Notes: a model not told the origin generated them from the letters alone. 64,000 nt of DNA from Salsuginibacillus kocurii DSM 18087 (GCF_000377705.1 NZ_KB898625.1:124001-188000), one strand, 5' to 3'; numbered from the stretch's first letter, positions 1 to 9,696 are shown. Translations and numbers: made by a program.

Positions 1-285
1 GCACAAATCGATGAGGGAGAAATCGTAGCAGTGATTGGATTTAAACCGATGATCACCTTATATTATGGAAGATTCATCTGGGTGTGTGATTTAGTGACCG
101 ATGCGGATAAGCGTTCACATGGGGTCGGAGAACAACTGCTCACTTATGTGCAAGACTGGGCAAAAGAAAACAAGTTTGAAAGTGTCGCCTTGTCGTCAGG
201 GTTGCAGCGCACCGATGCCCACCGCTTTTATGAAGAAAAAATGGACTATGATAAAGTAAGCTATGTCTTTAAATTACCACTATAA
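1..285 (+). CDS. GNAT family N-acetyltransferase, C-terminal part (5' end outside window)
   Basis: The reading frame is open from the first base, so the gene starts before the window; a GTG at 31 is probably internal. The visible 95 residues hold the acetyl-CoA binding signature of the GNAT fold (RSHGVGEQLL, the R/Q-x-x-G-x-G/A type) followed by the usual C-terminal strand region (LSSGLQRTDAHRFYEE and a final YVFKLPL). Proteins of this family move an acetyl group from acetyl-CoA to an amine; the substrate cannot be told from this part. Family assignment is secure, function is not. Confidence 0.85.
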   Translation, partial: AQIDEGEIVAVIGFKPMITLYYGRFIWVCDLVTDADKRSHGVGEQLLTYVQDWAKENKFESVALSSGLQRTDAHRFYEEKMDYDKVSYVFKLPL

Positions 286-340
286 CAGGTGCCTGACCCC
301 CATTGTGTTAACGCTTTACCGCACTGGGGATCAGACACCA

Positions 341-721
341 CTAAAACATCATCATAACCGCTCCAATTATCGATAATGCAATGAGATGATAACCGACACT
401 TAACAAATATAAGGAAAACGGGTTCTTCGTGCTTGAACCAAGGCCAAATAAAAAATCTTTGGCATAGGCAAGTGCGATAATAACCCCGAGACAACATCCA
501 ATTAAGGCCCCTTCCCCTACGGTTGATGCCTGAGCTAAGTGAAGCACGCTATACAACAGCGTTGAGGTTAAAATTGTAACGAGGGTAAGCAGCCCGTACC
601 TTGGCTGAGAAGGGGAAATCTGAAGAAGCTGCACCCAGCGGTTTCCAAACAAAAACGGTGAATAGTAAAGCATGCCTATAATCATATATAGTATGATGCC
701 AGTGACGATTGGTAGTATCAT
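341..721 (-). CDS. DUF1761-like small membrane protein
   Basis: This is a 126-residue protein with four hydrophobic segments. An N-terminal helix is followed by a YYSPFLFGNRW stretch, which resembles the W/Y-Y-S-P-x-L-F-G motif near the N-terminus of the DUF1761 family. The C-terminal half has two further helices. It stands alone on the minus strand. The family has no established function, and the assignment rests on this motif and the topology. Confidence 0.55.
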   Translation of the reverse strand: MILPIVTGIILYMIIGMLYYSPFLFGNRWVQLLQISPSQPRYGLLTLVTILTSTLLYSVLHLAQASTVGEGALIGCCLGVIIALAYAKDFLFGLGSSTKNPFSLYLLSVGYHLIALSIIGAVMMMF

Positions 722-872
722 AATACCTTTCCTTTCTTAAGTGAATGAATGGCCCAGGACCTATTCTGCTTTACAATAAGTGGTCCGTAAAACCTTTATA
801 ATCAAACAATAATATAAGAACAAAATCTCGGAAAGCACTCGCCACAAAAAGTAACCATTGAAATAAACTTAC

Positions 873-1292
873 TTAATTCTCTTCTTTGATAAAGTCAGTT
901 ACTTCGTCCAAATCAGTTGTTTCAAGTACGATGCCTGATTCGTCCAACACAATAAAAGTTGGTGTTTCCTCGATACCTAAGAGTTCTTCTTCCTGTGAAC
1001 CAGCAGTGTTTGATTTGAAGGTCATTTGATTAACATCATCAAGCTCTATCTTTTCGTGAAGAAGGTCTAATTTATCTCGTTCTTTAGCACCTTTGCTCAC
1101 CTCGTCTGAATCGAATGAACCATCATAAAATTCAAATAGGGCATATAAATTGTATTCTTTATCATCACCCATCTCAGGTTTCATATCTCTCAGTAAATCG
1201 ATCCTTTCAACGTCTTCTTCACCCATTGTCTCCTCCGATTCGCATCCTACAATCAAAGTTAAACTTAACATCATTAGAATTAAAAATTTCAC
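873..1292 (-). CDS. Predicted lipoprotein with thioredoxin-like C-terminus
   Basis: The protein has 139 residues. It begins with a short signal peptide and a lipobox ending in LIVGC, so it should be a membrane-anchored lipoprotein. The mature part is very acidic, as in halophilic or alkaliphilic bacilli. The C-terminal part (IEETPTFIVLDESGIVLET) has the cis-Pro strand and turn of thioredoxin-fold proteins, but no CxxC is present, so a redox role is doubtful. It has no operon partner. The function is unknown. Confidence 0.6.
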   Translation of the reverse strand: MKFLILMMLSLTLIVGCESEETMGEEDVERIDLLRDMKPEMGDDKEYNLYALFEFYDGSFDSDEVSKGAKERDKLDLLHEKIELDDVNQMTFKSNTAGSQEEELLGIEETPTFIVLDESGIVLETTDLDEVTDFIKEEN

Positions 1293-1579
1293 TCAATACC
1301 CTCCCAACTTCCAATCCTTATTATCTATTTGCCATTGTATGTTAACATAAAAATTTTCAACATTTGTATTTTGTCATATTTTACAAATTCCTTTATTTAT
1401 ATCATAAAATAACAATCTTTTAGAAAACAGCCTAAATTAAATAATAATAATACCTCCAAAAATCTATAAATAAACGAAATATAAATTTGTCGTGCACTTT
1501 AAAAGGGGAATAAAAATTTCCCTCACCCTTTTCAAAAGAACATACGTTCGATATAATGGTGAAAAAAATGGAGGCTGCC

Positions 1580-1699
1580 ATGACATCTCAACAACAGCTC
1601 AACCAACTCATGCGTGTGCTACAATCTTCACCCCGACAAACAAAAGTCCAGGCGCTTGAAGCTATTAAAAAGCACGTGAAAACACAAAAGAAAATGTAA
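1580..1699 (+). CDS. Small basic protein, 39 residues
   Basis: A short open frame with a good ribosome binding site (GGAGG at 1570-1574, five bases before ATG). The product is polar and basic (KKHVKTQKKM at the C-terminus) and predicted helical, with many Gln and Lys. It has no signal peptide or membrane segment. It lies alone between two minus-strand genes after an AT-rich leader with possible promoter elements around 1530-1560. No family was recognised. The RBS and composition make translation plausible. Confidence 0.45.
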   Translation: MTSQQQLNQLMRVLQSSPRQTKVQALEAIKKHVKTQKKM

Positions 1700-1731
1700 G
1701 ATTGACGAACCCTTTGCATAAATCTTTTACC

Positions 1732-2289
1732 TTAGTGAAAGTCAGGATGCAACGCTTTTTTCTTGTAATCAACATATAATAGTCCAATTAATATTACTAG
1801 AAACAACACCATCGCCATTGGAATCAACCATAAACGTTCCCCTTGTAACCCCCACCCTATTACCATGAAAGCTACGGTAATAAACGGGGCCATAATATAG
1901 TAAGGCTTGGCATTATAAAACCATCCATACGGGAAAAAGTGAGCGCCAACGATCACGGCAAAAAAATAGACAGCCTCGTTTGGGCTGTTCACTATCGCCC
2001 ATAATACTAATGGAAAATAAATAATTTGAGCCACGTTTAAATACACTCCTAAACTAGCGAGCGGATTTCCTTCGAATTTCCATTCTGCATTTAGTAGCTT
2101 GGAAGCAAGTATAGCGAGGGGGAAAACTAAGCCGGTGGAAAATAACATAAAAATATTTTTTTGATAGATGGTAATTGGCTGCAGAAATATAAGCATAATA
2201 AGTAACCAAACGACGGCACCTGCTAGTAAAAACGCGATTCCATTTTTCCCTTTAATCGAAAGTTCCTTTTTCACTTTAAGCAAATCCAT
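1732..2289 (-). CDS. DUF7010-like membrane protein
   Basis: About 185 residues with six hydrophobic helices. The sequence pattern (an N-terminal LxVKKELSIKGKNG stretch, GAHFFPYGW in the middle) resembles Bacillus proteins of the DUF7010 family, which have no known function. An upstream extension to 2355 is open, but the start chosen here (MDLLKVKK) is preceded by a purine-rich GAGGGAGAG site, so the longer frame is probably not used. Monocistronic. Confidence 0.6.
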   Translation of the reverse strand: MDLLKVKKELSIKGKNGIAFLLAGAVVWLLIMLIFLQPITIYQKNIFMLFSTGLVFPLAILASKLLNAEWKFEGNPLASLGVYLNVAQIIYFPLVLWAIVNSPNEAVYFFAVIVGAHFFPYGWFYNAKPYYIMAPFITVAFMVIGWGLQGERLWLIPMAMVLFLVILIGLLYVDYKKKALHPDFH

Positions 2290-2671
2290 CTCTTTCTCTC
2301 CCTCTTTCTTCTTCCACCTCATTTTGTAAACTGGTAGTTTGTGTACTTGAAGCAAACGTCCCTCATTTCGGCTGCAAAGGCGCCTTATGTATTGTTCTTT
2401 TATATAAGGGCATGCTTAACCGGACCCCCTCCACCGTTAACAAAGCGTCAAGAATAAACGAAGAAACGTTGGAATGAAGAAAGGTTTTTTAATTTGATCT
2501 CGACATCATTCAAGGAGTCCAGCATTTTAATAAAGATTTGTTTAACCGTCATGTTGATATTTCTCATTTGGTCTTTTACATCATTCGACACCCTCTCTAT
2601 CAAACCCTTCTTCTCGTATCAAAAGCTGTTTTCTAACAGAAGGAGTCCCCTTTACATTCATTTGAAAGATA
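2290..2671. other. Gene-free stretch between DUF7010 and DUF421 genes
   Basis: No convincing gene, RNA or repeat was seen. The plus-strand open frame at 2494-2805 runs into the antisense of the DUF421 gene, has no good ribosome binding site and resembles no protein. Confidence 0.5.
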
Positions 2672-3535
2672 CTATTCATTCACATAAGCGGTTAAGTCGT
2701 TTAGCATTCGCTCCAACTGCTTCACGTGGTCTTCATACATTTCTTTTGCCTTTTCATCCTGACTTTGAACGGAATGTTCCATTAACTTGGATTGAAGTTG
2801 TTTGATGCTGGCAGCGGTAATAATTTTTTGCTTAACGGGATGTGCTTGTTTTTCATCATCGTATAAATCGACATAGACATTGCCGAGCGAGTCAATTTGT
2901 GCCATAAACACGTCTTTAAAATCATTTGCGCCTTGCTTCATGACTTCCCCAAGTAACCAATCTTCCGTATATCCGAACGTTTCTAGGCTGTTAGATAGTA
3001 CATTTCCATCAATTACGACAATTTGGGGGTTGTGTTCCATATCTACCGCTTGATTCATATCCTTTGGTGTGACTGGCTGCAAGTCGCTTTTTTTCAAGAC
3101 GCTCAGCTGGCCGCTTTTCTCCAGGATGGCTGATTCCACTTCTGAGAGCTTAAACACGTCTTTCTGTCTTAAATGAGTCATTAATTCATCCACGGTTAAA
3201 TCTTCTTTGCCGAGGTTTTCTTCGAGAACTTTGCCGTCTTCAATTAAAAGAGTTGGCTCTCCTTCTGTAAACTTCCGCAAGCGCAGCGATTTCTTTTCTG
3301 CTTTAGAGAGTAGGATTGGAAAAAGAGCCCAAATCACCATGCCGAATATAAAATTCGAGGCTCTCACTTCGGTACCGAAGGTCAATTCCGCCGCGATACT
3401 GCCAATCGCAATACCTACGATATATTCTAAGTATGTCATGTCGACAATATGTTTTTTTCCCATAACCCGAGCAATAATGAACAAAAGAATAAAGCCAGCG
3501 GCCCCTCTTATAAAGACATGTTCTAGCTCAGTCAT
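2672..3535 (-). CDS. DUF421 (YetF-type) membrane protein
   Basis: The protein has 287 residues: three N-terminal membrane helices (about 10-85, including the ARVMGKKHIVDMTYLEYIVG segment typical of the family) followed by cytoplasmic alpha/beta domains to about 225 and a charged helical tail. This is the YetF/YrbG/YdfS architecture of Bacillus, whose members are common in spore formers. A divergent DUF4363 lipoprotein gene starts 102 bp away; that pairing is often seen and suggests a shared envelope role. The biochemical function is not established. Confidence 0.85.
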   Translation of the reverse strand: MTELEHVFIRGAAGFILLFIIARVMGKKHIVDMTYLEYIVGIAIGSIAAELTFGTEVRASNFIFGMVIWALFPILLSKAEKKSLRLRKFTEGEPTLLIEDGKVLEENLGKEDLTVDELMTHLRQKDVFKLSEVESAILEKSGQLSVLKKSDLQPVTPKDMNQAVDMEHNPQIVVIDGNVLSNSLETFGYTEDWLLGEVMKQGANDFKDVFMAQIDSLGNVYVDLYDDEKQAHPVKQKIITAASIKQLQSKLMEHSVQSQDEKAKEMYEDHVKQLERMLNDLTAYVNE

Positions 3536-3637
3536 CTGTCCACCCCTTTCTTCAGATGCACTATTTTTACATTATTGGACAAACTAAAGGAAAGCATACT
3601 TCTCACAAAGCAATAATTACGCGGAAGGAAGGATCCT

Positions 3638-3988
3638 ATGGCAACTGGGCGTTCTCTCATAATCCTGCTGTTTATGCTAAGCTTTTTGACAGGCTGCGAA
3701 TTATTTATGACAGAAAAAGACGATTTGTTGTTTGCTACATTAGGAGAGATCCGTGAACACATTGAAGAGGAAGAATGGGAGGAGGCGTATGCTCATATCG
3801 AAGAATTTCAAAAAAGGTATGAAGAACAAAAATGGAAATTACAGCTTTTGGGCGGCGTGGAGGACTATAACGAGATTGAACTGCAGATTCTACAATTCAA
3901 AGAAACGATAAAGGAAGAAGATGCTCTGGAAAGTAAAATCGGCTTAAGCCAAATGAAACACCGGCTTACGATTATTTATCATCTCTAG
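3638..3988 (+). CDS. DUF4363-like lipoprotein
   Basis: The protein has 116 residues with a signal peptide and a lipobox ending LTGC at about residue 20. The mature part is helical and highly charged (EEEEWEEAYAHIEEFQKR), with a WKLQLLGGVEDYNEIE segment resembling DUF4363 proteins. A GAAGGAAGG site precedes the ATG. It lies divergent to the DUF421 gene and may act with it at the membrane. The function is unknown. Confidence 0.7.
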   Translation: MATGRSLIILLFMLSFLTGCELFMTEKDDLLFATLGEIREHIEEEEWEEAYAHIEEFQKRYEEQKWKLQLLGGVEDYNEIELQILQFKETIKEEDALESKIGLSQMKHRLTIIYHL

Positions 3989-4430
3989 CCCATCTCATTG
4001 GAAGAACTGAAGAGAGTTTTCCTAAGGGAAATGGGAATGCAAAAGATGGCTTCGAGTGACTGATGGGATGAAATTGATAATGCGCTAAACTAGCAAAACT
4101 AGGATCCATCCCAATATCCGTAGTAAATATAGTTGCAACACTACGGATTTCCATTCCGCCATTTTGCTGTGTTTAGCGTTTAAAAAAAACGGGCAGCAGT
4201 TCCGTTATCCGGTTCAAAACTTTGACAAACCAGCATTTTTGAGTCGATTAGCGGCACATTGACCGTTACTATTGTAAAATCGGCGATAATGGTGAAAATA
4301 GCGGATTGAATGACCATGACGCTACCCTTATCAAATTCCCCTCTCCTACTTATCCCGATAATAACCTTGTACGCAGCAGGGTAACACGTTAAAATTAAGG
4401 ATATTTTTAACATAGAAAATGGTGGTAATC
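3989..4430. other. Gene-free stretch upstream of the EamA gene
   Basis: No convincing gene. The minus-strand frame at 4180-4413 shows a faint seven-residue periodicity (hydrophobic residues at equal steps over 4200-4320). It could be a decayed relative of the 21-nt arrays described elsewhere in the window, but the register is not exact and I do not claim it. A possible promoter for the EamA gene lies near the 3' end. Confidence 0.35.
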
Positions 4431-5372
4431 ATGCTGCGAACTTTAGAAAATGGAGTGAACACCTATTTGCTGGGGACCGTCGCTTTACTTGCTTCTGCTT
4501 TTTTGGCTGCCATCAGTCAAGTATTTTACGCGCAGCAAGTGCAAAGCATCAGTCCGTTTTCCTTTACGTTTATAAGCTTTTTCCTCACAGCTTTGTTTTT
4601 CCTTCTGCTTTCACTAAGTCAGAAGAACGAAGAGAAAAGGTCTCTAGACTTCTTTAGTTTTAAGGATTTTGCTTTGCTTAACGTCAGTACAGCGCTTGCT
4701 TTTTTAGGCTTTTATTATGCGTTAAAGTACATAGAACCTGCGATTGTTAGTGCACTGGAAATGGGGGTAGGCCCCCTATTTGCTTTGTTCATTTCAACAA
4801 TGTTGTATCCGAAGACTACTATTCTAAAAAGTGATGCGTTAATCGCGGTCGGCACTCTCTGTGCCAGCTTTATATTAGTAGGGGCGGCAGTGACTGGACG
4901 CTCCGGGGTCAGTTTCGATTATACGTTTGAATACTTCATTGGTTTGGCCGCTTCACTAGGATGTGGAATGGGTGCGGTGTTGGCAGCGATCTATTCAAAA
5001 AAGTTAAGTGAGAAGGCTTGGACCTCTTCTCAAATTTTGGCCCATCGCTTTTATTTGATTGTGATCCTCTCTTTTTTTATTGCTGTTTTTCAAAAAGACG
5101 TAAACCGTGAGCTGGTGGGTCACCTGGATTGGATTTTGATCGTAAGTGTCACAGGAGTGCTTCTTCCCCTCTACTTTCTCCAAGTGGGAATTAAACATTG
5201 CGACACTTTTTATGTGATGATGTCAATTACGTTTGTGCCCGTCTTCACCTTTTTCTTTCAATTGCTCGACCCGCGTGTAGGCTGGTCCACTCCTACGTTT
5301 ATCGGCATTTTGTTATTAACGGTGCTCGGTGTCATCAGTACCTATGTGAAAAACAACCAAGATGAAAAATAA
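4431..5372 (+). CDS. EamA/DMT-family transporter
   Basis: About 313 residues with ten predicted membrane helices in two EamA-type repeats, the drug/metabolite transporter topology. The first repeat has a YALKYIEPAIVSALEMGVGPLF segment pattern typical of helix 3-4; the second holds HCDTFYVMMSITFVPVF. Start: ATG at 4419 is possible, but GGTGG just upstream of ATG 4431 makes the latter more likely. The substrate is unknown (members export amino acids, nucleosides or metabolites). Monocistronic. Confidence 0.8.
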   Translation: MLRTLENGVNTYLLGTVALLASAFLAAISQVFYAQQVQSISPFSFTFISFFLTALFFLLLSLSQKNEEKRSLDFFSFKDFALLNVSTALAFLGFYYALKYIEPAIVSALEMGVGPLFALFISTMLYPKTTILKSDALIAVGTLCASFILVGAAVTGRSGVSFDYTFEYFIGLAASLGCGMGAVLAAIYSKKLSEKAWTSSQILAHRFYLIVILSFFIAVFQKDVNRELVGHLDWILIVSVTGVLLPLYFLQVGIKHCDTFYVMMSITFVPVFTFFFQLLDPRVGWSTPTFIGILLLTVLGVISTYVKNNQDEK

Positions 5373-5588
5373 GTCCTGTTCTCCCTCCACTGCTCAGCAA
5401 GTAAGAGTTCGTTCCACTCTCTACGTTTGTTGTCGCCGTGTCTTCTATGTCGACCGCTGTTCGTAGCGTTCCTTCTTCATTTTTCGATTCTTGCCCAAAG
5501 ACGGGCTTCACATTCATGTTCTTTGCATACTATTAAACAAAGAAAACCCAAATTCATTGGTTGTGTCAAAATCTGAGGGGGAGGCTGC

Positions 5589-6077
5589 ATGATAACATTT
5601 CAATCTTTTAGCGGGATCATTACGAGGATCAGTGACTTTATGAAAAGCCAAAATGATAAAGATGGGTGTTATAAACTGATATCTGTAGTGGATGGATCTG
5701 GAACGTTAGTGAATTTTGTCGTGTCACCCACCACTTACTTTGTGGACGATGAAATGGTGTCAACTGGAGATCAGGTTAGCGGATATTATGATAGAAATGC
5801 TCCTGTTCCTCTAATTTATCCACCTCAATACCGAGCACTCATCATGGTAAAAGACAGCCCTTATCAACATGCGAAAGTCGACCGTTTTAACGAGCAATTG
5901 GTAAGTAGCGACGGGCTATTACAATTGAATTTATCACCAGATACCCTGGTTATATTAAGAAATGGGCAACCTTTCACCAAAAGCCTTACAAACCGCAACC
6001 TCGTTGTTCTCTATCGAGCGGCTACCAAAAGCATACCTGCCCAAACCACTCCAGATAAACTCATAGTCTGGTGTTAA
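5589..6077 (+). CDS. Hypothetical protein with beta-rich, OB-like fold
   Basis: A 162-residue soluble protein with a strong GGGGGAGG-type ribosome site. The pattern of alternating hydrophobic residues (GIITRISDF, LISVVDGSGTLVNFVVSPTTYFVDDE, VSGYYDRNAPVPLIYPPQY) suggests a small beta-barrel, and the second half looks like a further barrel-like strand set (LNLSPDTLVILRNGQP). There is no signal peptide. I do not recognise the family by name; similar short OB-like proteins of unknown role occur in bacilli and clostridia. Monocistronic. Confidence 0.6.
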   Translation: MITFQSFSGIITRISDFMKSQNDKDGCYKLISVVDGSGTLVNFVVSPTTYFVDDEMVSTGDQVSGYYDRNAPVPLIYPPQYRALIMVKDSPYQHAKVDRFNEQLVSSDGLLQLNLSPDTLVILRNGQPFTKSLTNRNLVVLYRAATKSIPAQTTPDKLIVWC

Positions 6078-6218
6078 CTATACTACCAGCAAAACGACAT
6101 GTTTAAATTGAGTCAGCATCCGAGCTTGACCGTTTCAATCCCCTCCGTAAATGAGGGAGAGGCACCGTGCTCTCCCTCCATTTTTGCCCACGATCTCTTC
6201 TCTCCTCCTTTTCCGTCT

Positions 6219-6389
6219 CTATAGCAGTGGCCAGTTTTCCTCGTAACGCGGATTTGTGTAATAGGGGGGTCTTGGCCCGATTTTGGGCATAGCCCAGGTG
6301 TATGGGTTATCATCGTATAACATTTGTACCGTTTCATCTGACTCGTCGACAAGCAGCAAACGAACTTGCGGGTCATATGAATATCCCAT
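6219..6389 (-). CDS. Small hypothetical protein, 56 residues
   Basis: This minus-strand gene has a clear ribosome site (AGGAGAGG) seven bases before the ATG at 6389, which is preferred over the upstream in-frame start at 6416. The product has an acidic N-terminal half (LLLVDESDETVQMLYDD) and a Pro/Tyr-rich end (IGPRPPYYTNPRYEENW). It has no membrane segment. Divergent from the SDR gene, 155 bp away. Family not recognised. Confidence 0.5.
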   Translation of the reverse strand: MGYSYDPQVRLLLVDESDETVQMLYDDNPYTWAMPKIGPRPPYYTNPRYEENWPLL

Positions 6390-6544
6390 TCTTTCACCTC
6401 TCCTTTCCTTTTTCACCCTATGTTAGCTGTGAGCAAATGGAGCCTGTCACGTAGCTGTAAACTGTTCGCTCAATTGGATAGGCACAGGTCTATGCATGTA
6501 AACATACCGTGATTGTATGTTTGTATTAAAAAGGAGGTCCGATC

Positions 6545-7489
6545 ATGAGCGACCACGATGCACACTCAAATGATAAGCGCCACAAATCGGGATATCCGAT
6601 GTACCCTAACGTAGGAAAAATCACGCGTTATGAAGATGTCCCAATCAATGTCCCAGAACAACGGCAAACCCGCCAGCCTGGCTTTGAACGATTGATGACC
6701 CCGCCTCCTATAATTGAAAATCCAAATTACAAAGGGAGTGGGAAATTAACCGGAAAAGTGGCGCTGATTACTGGGGGAGATAGCGGCATCGGAGCGGCGG
6801 CAGCGATCGCTTTTGCCAAAGAAGGAGCCGACGTTTCCATTGCGTATTATGATGAGCATGAAGATGCGAATCGAACGAAACATCGAATTGAAGAATTAGG
6901 CCGTAGCGCGTTGCTGTTGCCGGGGGACTTGCGTGATAAACATCATGCAGCGCAAATTGTTGAAGATACGATCCGCCATTTTCACCGCCTTGACATTTTA
7001 TGTAACCATGTCGGGATTCAGTTTCAACAACCAAGTTTGTTAGACATCACTGATGAACAATTTGACGACACCTTCAAAGTAAACATTTATTCGCATTTTT
7101 ACACAACCAGAGCGGCACTTCCTTATTTAGAGCCAGGCAGTTCGATCATTATAACTTCATCGGTTGTAACTTATGCCGGGGAAGATCAAATGATTGATTA
7201 CACCGCTACCAAAGGAGCAAACATCGGCTTTATGCGGGCGCTTGCCAACAATGTAATCGAAGACGGAATTCGGGTGAATGCCATTGCTCCCGGACGAACC
7301 TGGGCTCCGCTCATTCCAGCTAGTTTCTCCGCCGATGAAGTTGCCGTATTTGGCTCTTATAACCCGATGGATCGCATGGCCCAGCCGTTTGAAATGGCTC
7401 CAACCTTTGTCTATCTTGCCTCTGATGATTCTCGGTTTGTCACTGGGCAAACGATGCATGTAAATGGTGGAGAATGGACATCTTCATAG
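6545..7489 (+). CDS. SDR-family NAD(P)-dependent oxidoreductase (general stress protein 39-like)
   Basis: The protein has 314 residues with an N-terminal extension of about 70 residues before the Rossmann fold, as in YdaD/GSP39-type short-chain dehydrogenases. The cofactor motif TGGDSGIG lies near residue 78, the NNHVG-type strand at about 158 (CNHVG) and the catalytic Ser-Tyr-Lys set (ITSS, YTATKG) at about 200-225. The C-terminus has the [20 protein letters not shown] pattern of the family. In Bacillus these are SigB-type stress proteins of unclear substrate. It has a GGAGG site and a rho-independent terminator at 7546-7572. Confidence 0.85.
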   Translation: MSDHDAHSNDKRHKSGYPMYPNVGKITRYEDVPINVPEQRQTRQPGFERLMTPPPIIENPNYKGSGKLTGKVALITGGDSGIGAAAAIAFAKEGADVSIAYYDEHEDANRTKHRIEELGRSALLLPGDLRDKHHAAQIVEDTIRHFHRLDILCNHVGIQFQQPSLLDITDEQFDDTFKVNIYSHFYTTRAALPYLEPGSSIIITSSVVTYAGEDQMIDYTATKGANIGFMRALANNVIEDGIRVNAIAPGRTWAPLIPASFSADEVAVFGSYNPMDRMAQPFEMAPTFVYLASDDSRFVTGQTMHVNGGEWTSS

Positions 7490-7545
7490 TGTTGTTACTG
7501 CGTATCCGCTGAAACATACGTGTATCGCTACCATTATTCCTCTCT

Positions 7546-7572
7546 ACCGTCTATCTACAGACGGTTTTTTTA
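7546..7572 (+). terminator. Rho-independent terminator after the SDR gene
   Basis: A seven-base stem (ACCGTCT / AGACGGT) with a six-base loop is followed directly by a run of T. It lies 56 bases after the SDR stop codon. Confidence 0.85.
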
Positions 7573-7731
7573 TGAATGTAAAACGAAGCACATATGTTGG
7601 ACTTATCTGATAACCTCTGTCTACAACGATAAACGTTCATAGATCCTTATTGAAAAGATCCCCCTCTCCATACATATGAACGCAAAAAATGGAAACTGTA
7701 AGAATACGTTATTTATCGGGGAGGGCTTAGG

Positions 7732-9036
7732 ATGCCAGATCAGCACGAAAAAGCAGAAGCGGATATTACATCGCATGACAAAAACCCTTTAGAAATTGTA
7801 CACGAGCTCCTGAAAGATTCAGTAGATGATTTAAAACTGGACGAGAATATTTATCACATTTTAAAAAAGCCGATCCGCATGCTTGAAGTATCGATTCCAG
7901 TGCGGATGGACAATGGTGACATCCATAATTACACGGGCTATCGGTCTCAGCATCTTGATATTTTTGGACCAACCAAGGGCGGAATTCGTTTCCATCCAGA
8001 TGTGAATACCGACGAAGTGAAAGCACTATCTATTTGGATGTCGCTAAAATCGGCCATTTTAAACCTTCCGCTCGGCGGGGGAAAAGGGGGGGTCATTGTT
8101 GACCCGGCAGAGTTATCCGACCGTGAGCTAGAAGAATTAAGTCGTACGTACATCCGCAAGTTAACTCCGGTCATCGGTCCGCAAAAAGACATTCCTGCCC
8201 CTGATGTTAATACGAATCCAAGAGTGATGGGCTGGATGATGGATGAATATGATCAGCTGCGTGGATATAACATTCCAGGTATGCTTACCGGGAAACCACT
8301 GATTCTGGGGGGTTCAGAAGGAAGACTCGCTGCTACAGGCCGGGGCGTCATGTTGATGGTGCGTGAAGCGGCAAAAGTACTGGACATGGATTTGAGCCAA
8401 TCGACGGTAGCACTACAAGGATTTGGCAATGTCGGCAGCATGACGGCAAAATACTTGCATGAACTAGATGTGAACGTGATTGGGATCACCGATGCCAGTG
8501 GCGGAATTACTAATGAAAACGGGATCGACATCCCCGAATTGCTAGATTTTTTAGCAGAAGGAAATTCGCTTGCTGATTACGATAAAGCCGAACCATTAAC
8601 CAATGAGGAATTATTTAAGCTGCCTGTTGATATTTTTATCCCAGCTGCAATGGAGAACCAAATTACTAAAGACACTGCTCCCCATATTCAAGCAAAAATT
8701 GTGGCCGAAGCAGCCAACGGCCCAACGACACCTGAGGGTAATAAAATCCTGGAAGAAAAGGATGTATTTATTATCCCCGACATCTTATGTAATGCCGGTG
8801 GAGTAACAGTATCCTACTTTGAATGGGTTCAAAACGAGATGAATTTCTATTGGAAAGAAGAAGCGATTAATGAAAAGCTAGAAGAACGCATGGTAGAAGG
8901 ATTTAACAATGTGCTCGATATGCGCAATAAAGAAAACATCCGCATGCGCAAAGCGGCTTACATGGTCGGCGTTAAGCATATCGTTAAAGCTTTAAAAGCC
9001 CGGGGCTGGATTAAAGGCGAAGACTTATCGCAATAA
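7732..9036 (+). CDS. gudB: NAD-dependent glutamate dehydrogenase (GudB/RocG type)
   Basis: The protein has 434 residues, close to the usual 420-435 for Bacillus GudB/RocG. It interconverts glutamate and 2-oxoglutarate plus ammonium in the cytoplasm, mainly for glutamate catabolism. Seen in sequence: the glutamate-binding segment with catalytic lysines (LPLGGGKGGV), the catalytic Asp (DIPAPDVNTN), the nucleotide-binding GFGNVGS, and the C-terminal NAGGVTVSYFEWVQN. The start fits a GGGGAGGG site. No direct-repeat inactivation like that of laboratory-strain B. subtilis gudB was seen; GudB versus RocG cannot be settled here. Confidence 0.92.
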   Translation: MPDQHEKAEADITSHDKNPLEIVHELLKDSVDDLKLDENIYHILKKPIRMLEVSIPVRMDNGDIHNYTGYRSQHLDIFGPTKGGIRFHPDVNTDEVKALSIWMSLKSAILNLPLGGGKGGVIVDPAELSDRELEELSRTYIRKLTPVIGPQKDIPAPDVNTNPRVMGWMMDEYDQLRGYNIPGMLTGKPLILGGSEGRLAATGRGVMLMVREAAKVLDMDLSQSTVALQGFGNVGSMTAKYLHELDVNVIGITDASGGITNENGIDIPELLDFLAEGNSLADYDKAEPLTNEELFKLPVDIFIPAAMENQITKDTAPHIQAKIVAEAANGPTTPEGNKILEEKDVFIIPDILCNAGGVTVSYFEWVQNEMNFYWKEEAINEKLEERMVEGFNNVLDMRNKENIRMRKAAYMVGVKHIVKALKARGWIKGEDLSQ

Positions 9037-9061
9037 ATTAAGAAACCGTCTCCTGTCTGAC

Positions 9062-9140
9062 TTATCAATCTATAGCTTCCGAGGTAGGCTTCGGCTTAGC
9101 CTCATAAGGTGCTAAGCCGGCCCAAACTTACGATTGATAA
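9062..9140. other. Nested stem-loop element downstream of glutamate dehydrogenase
   Basis: An outer stem (TTATCAATC at 9062-9070 with GATTGATAA at 9132-9140) encloses an inner stem (GGCTTAGC at 9093-9100 with GCTAAGCC at 9111-9118). There is no U-tract. It could be a structured 3' UTR, a small RNA or an inverted-repeat remnant. It starts 25 bases after the gudB stop codon. Confidence 0.4.
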
Positions 9141-9314
9141 AAACGCGGGGGTGAGGTTTTATTTGTTCTATGTATATGAATCAGAATTATGAACCGTCAT
9201 CTACAGATGATGACAACATATAGCTAAAGATGGCTAGCTTCTCTGCAAGACGTTCATACATCGTCTTCTTTCTGTTACCTAATAACTCACTTGGTGGTTC
9301 ACTCTTTCTTACTT

Positions 9315-9554
9315 CTATTGATTGAACAAGAAACTCACAGTACCTGTCAAAAAACCAATAACGAATAACGTTAATCCAAATACAGTGAATACCACATTTA
9401 CATCTAAAAAAACAAGCCCAAAACCACTGATTATAAGCAGCATGGAAAAATAAAGAATCTCCGTCATCGACTTGTCTGCTAGTTTTGGTTTGACCAAAAA
9501 ACTCAATAACACACCTGCAATTAAGGAGAAAACAAACAGCTCTGAATAATCCAA
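9315..9554 (-). CDS. Small membrane protein, 79 residues
   Basis: The product has three hydrophobic segments (FVFSLIAGVLLSFLV, ILYFSMLLIISGFGLVFL, VVFTVFGLTLFVIGFLTG) and short polar turns. The best start is a TTG at 9554, five bases after an AGGAGGGG ribosome site; the longer frame from 9593 runs back through that site and is unlikely. Function and family unknown. It lies alone between gudB and the MATE gene. Confidence 0.55.
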   Translation of the reverse strand: MDYSELFVFSLIAGVLLSFLVKPKLADKSMTEILYFSMLLIISGFGLVFLDVNVVFTVFGLTLFVIGFLTGTVSFLFNQ

Positions 9555-9696
9555 CCTTCCCCCTCCTTTCTTACCCCATATTCCAGTAATCAAAAATCAC
9601 TTCCCAACATAACATCTGTTGGTAAAAACTAGAACCCCCCTTTCTCCATAAGAAACGGCACTGCTCCAACGTAGCCAGATAAGCACCCTCAAATCC

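Noticed and set aside
4180-4413. An eighth 21-nt array upstream of the EamA gene
   Set aside because: The minus frame has a hint of seven-residue periodicity, but the DNA cores are not aligned at 21-nt steps, so the evidence is too weak.
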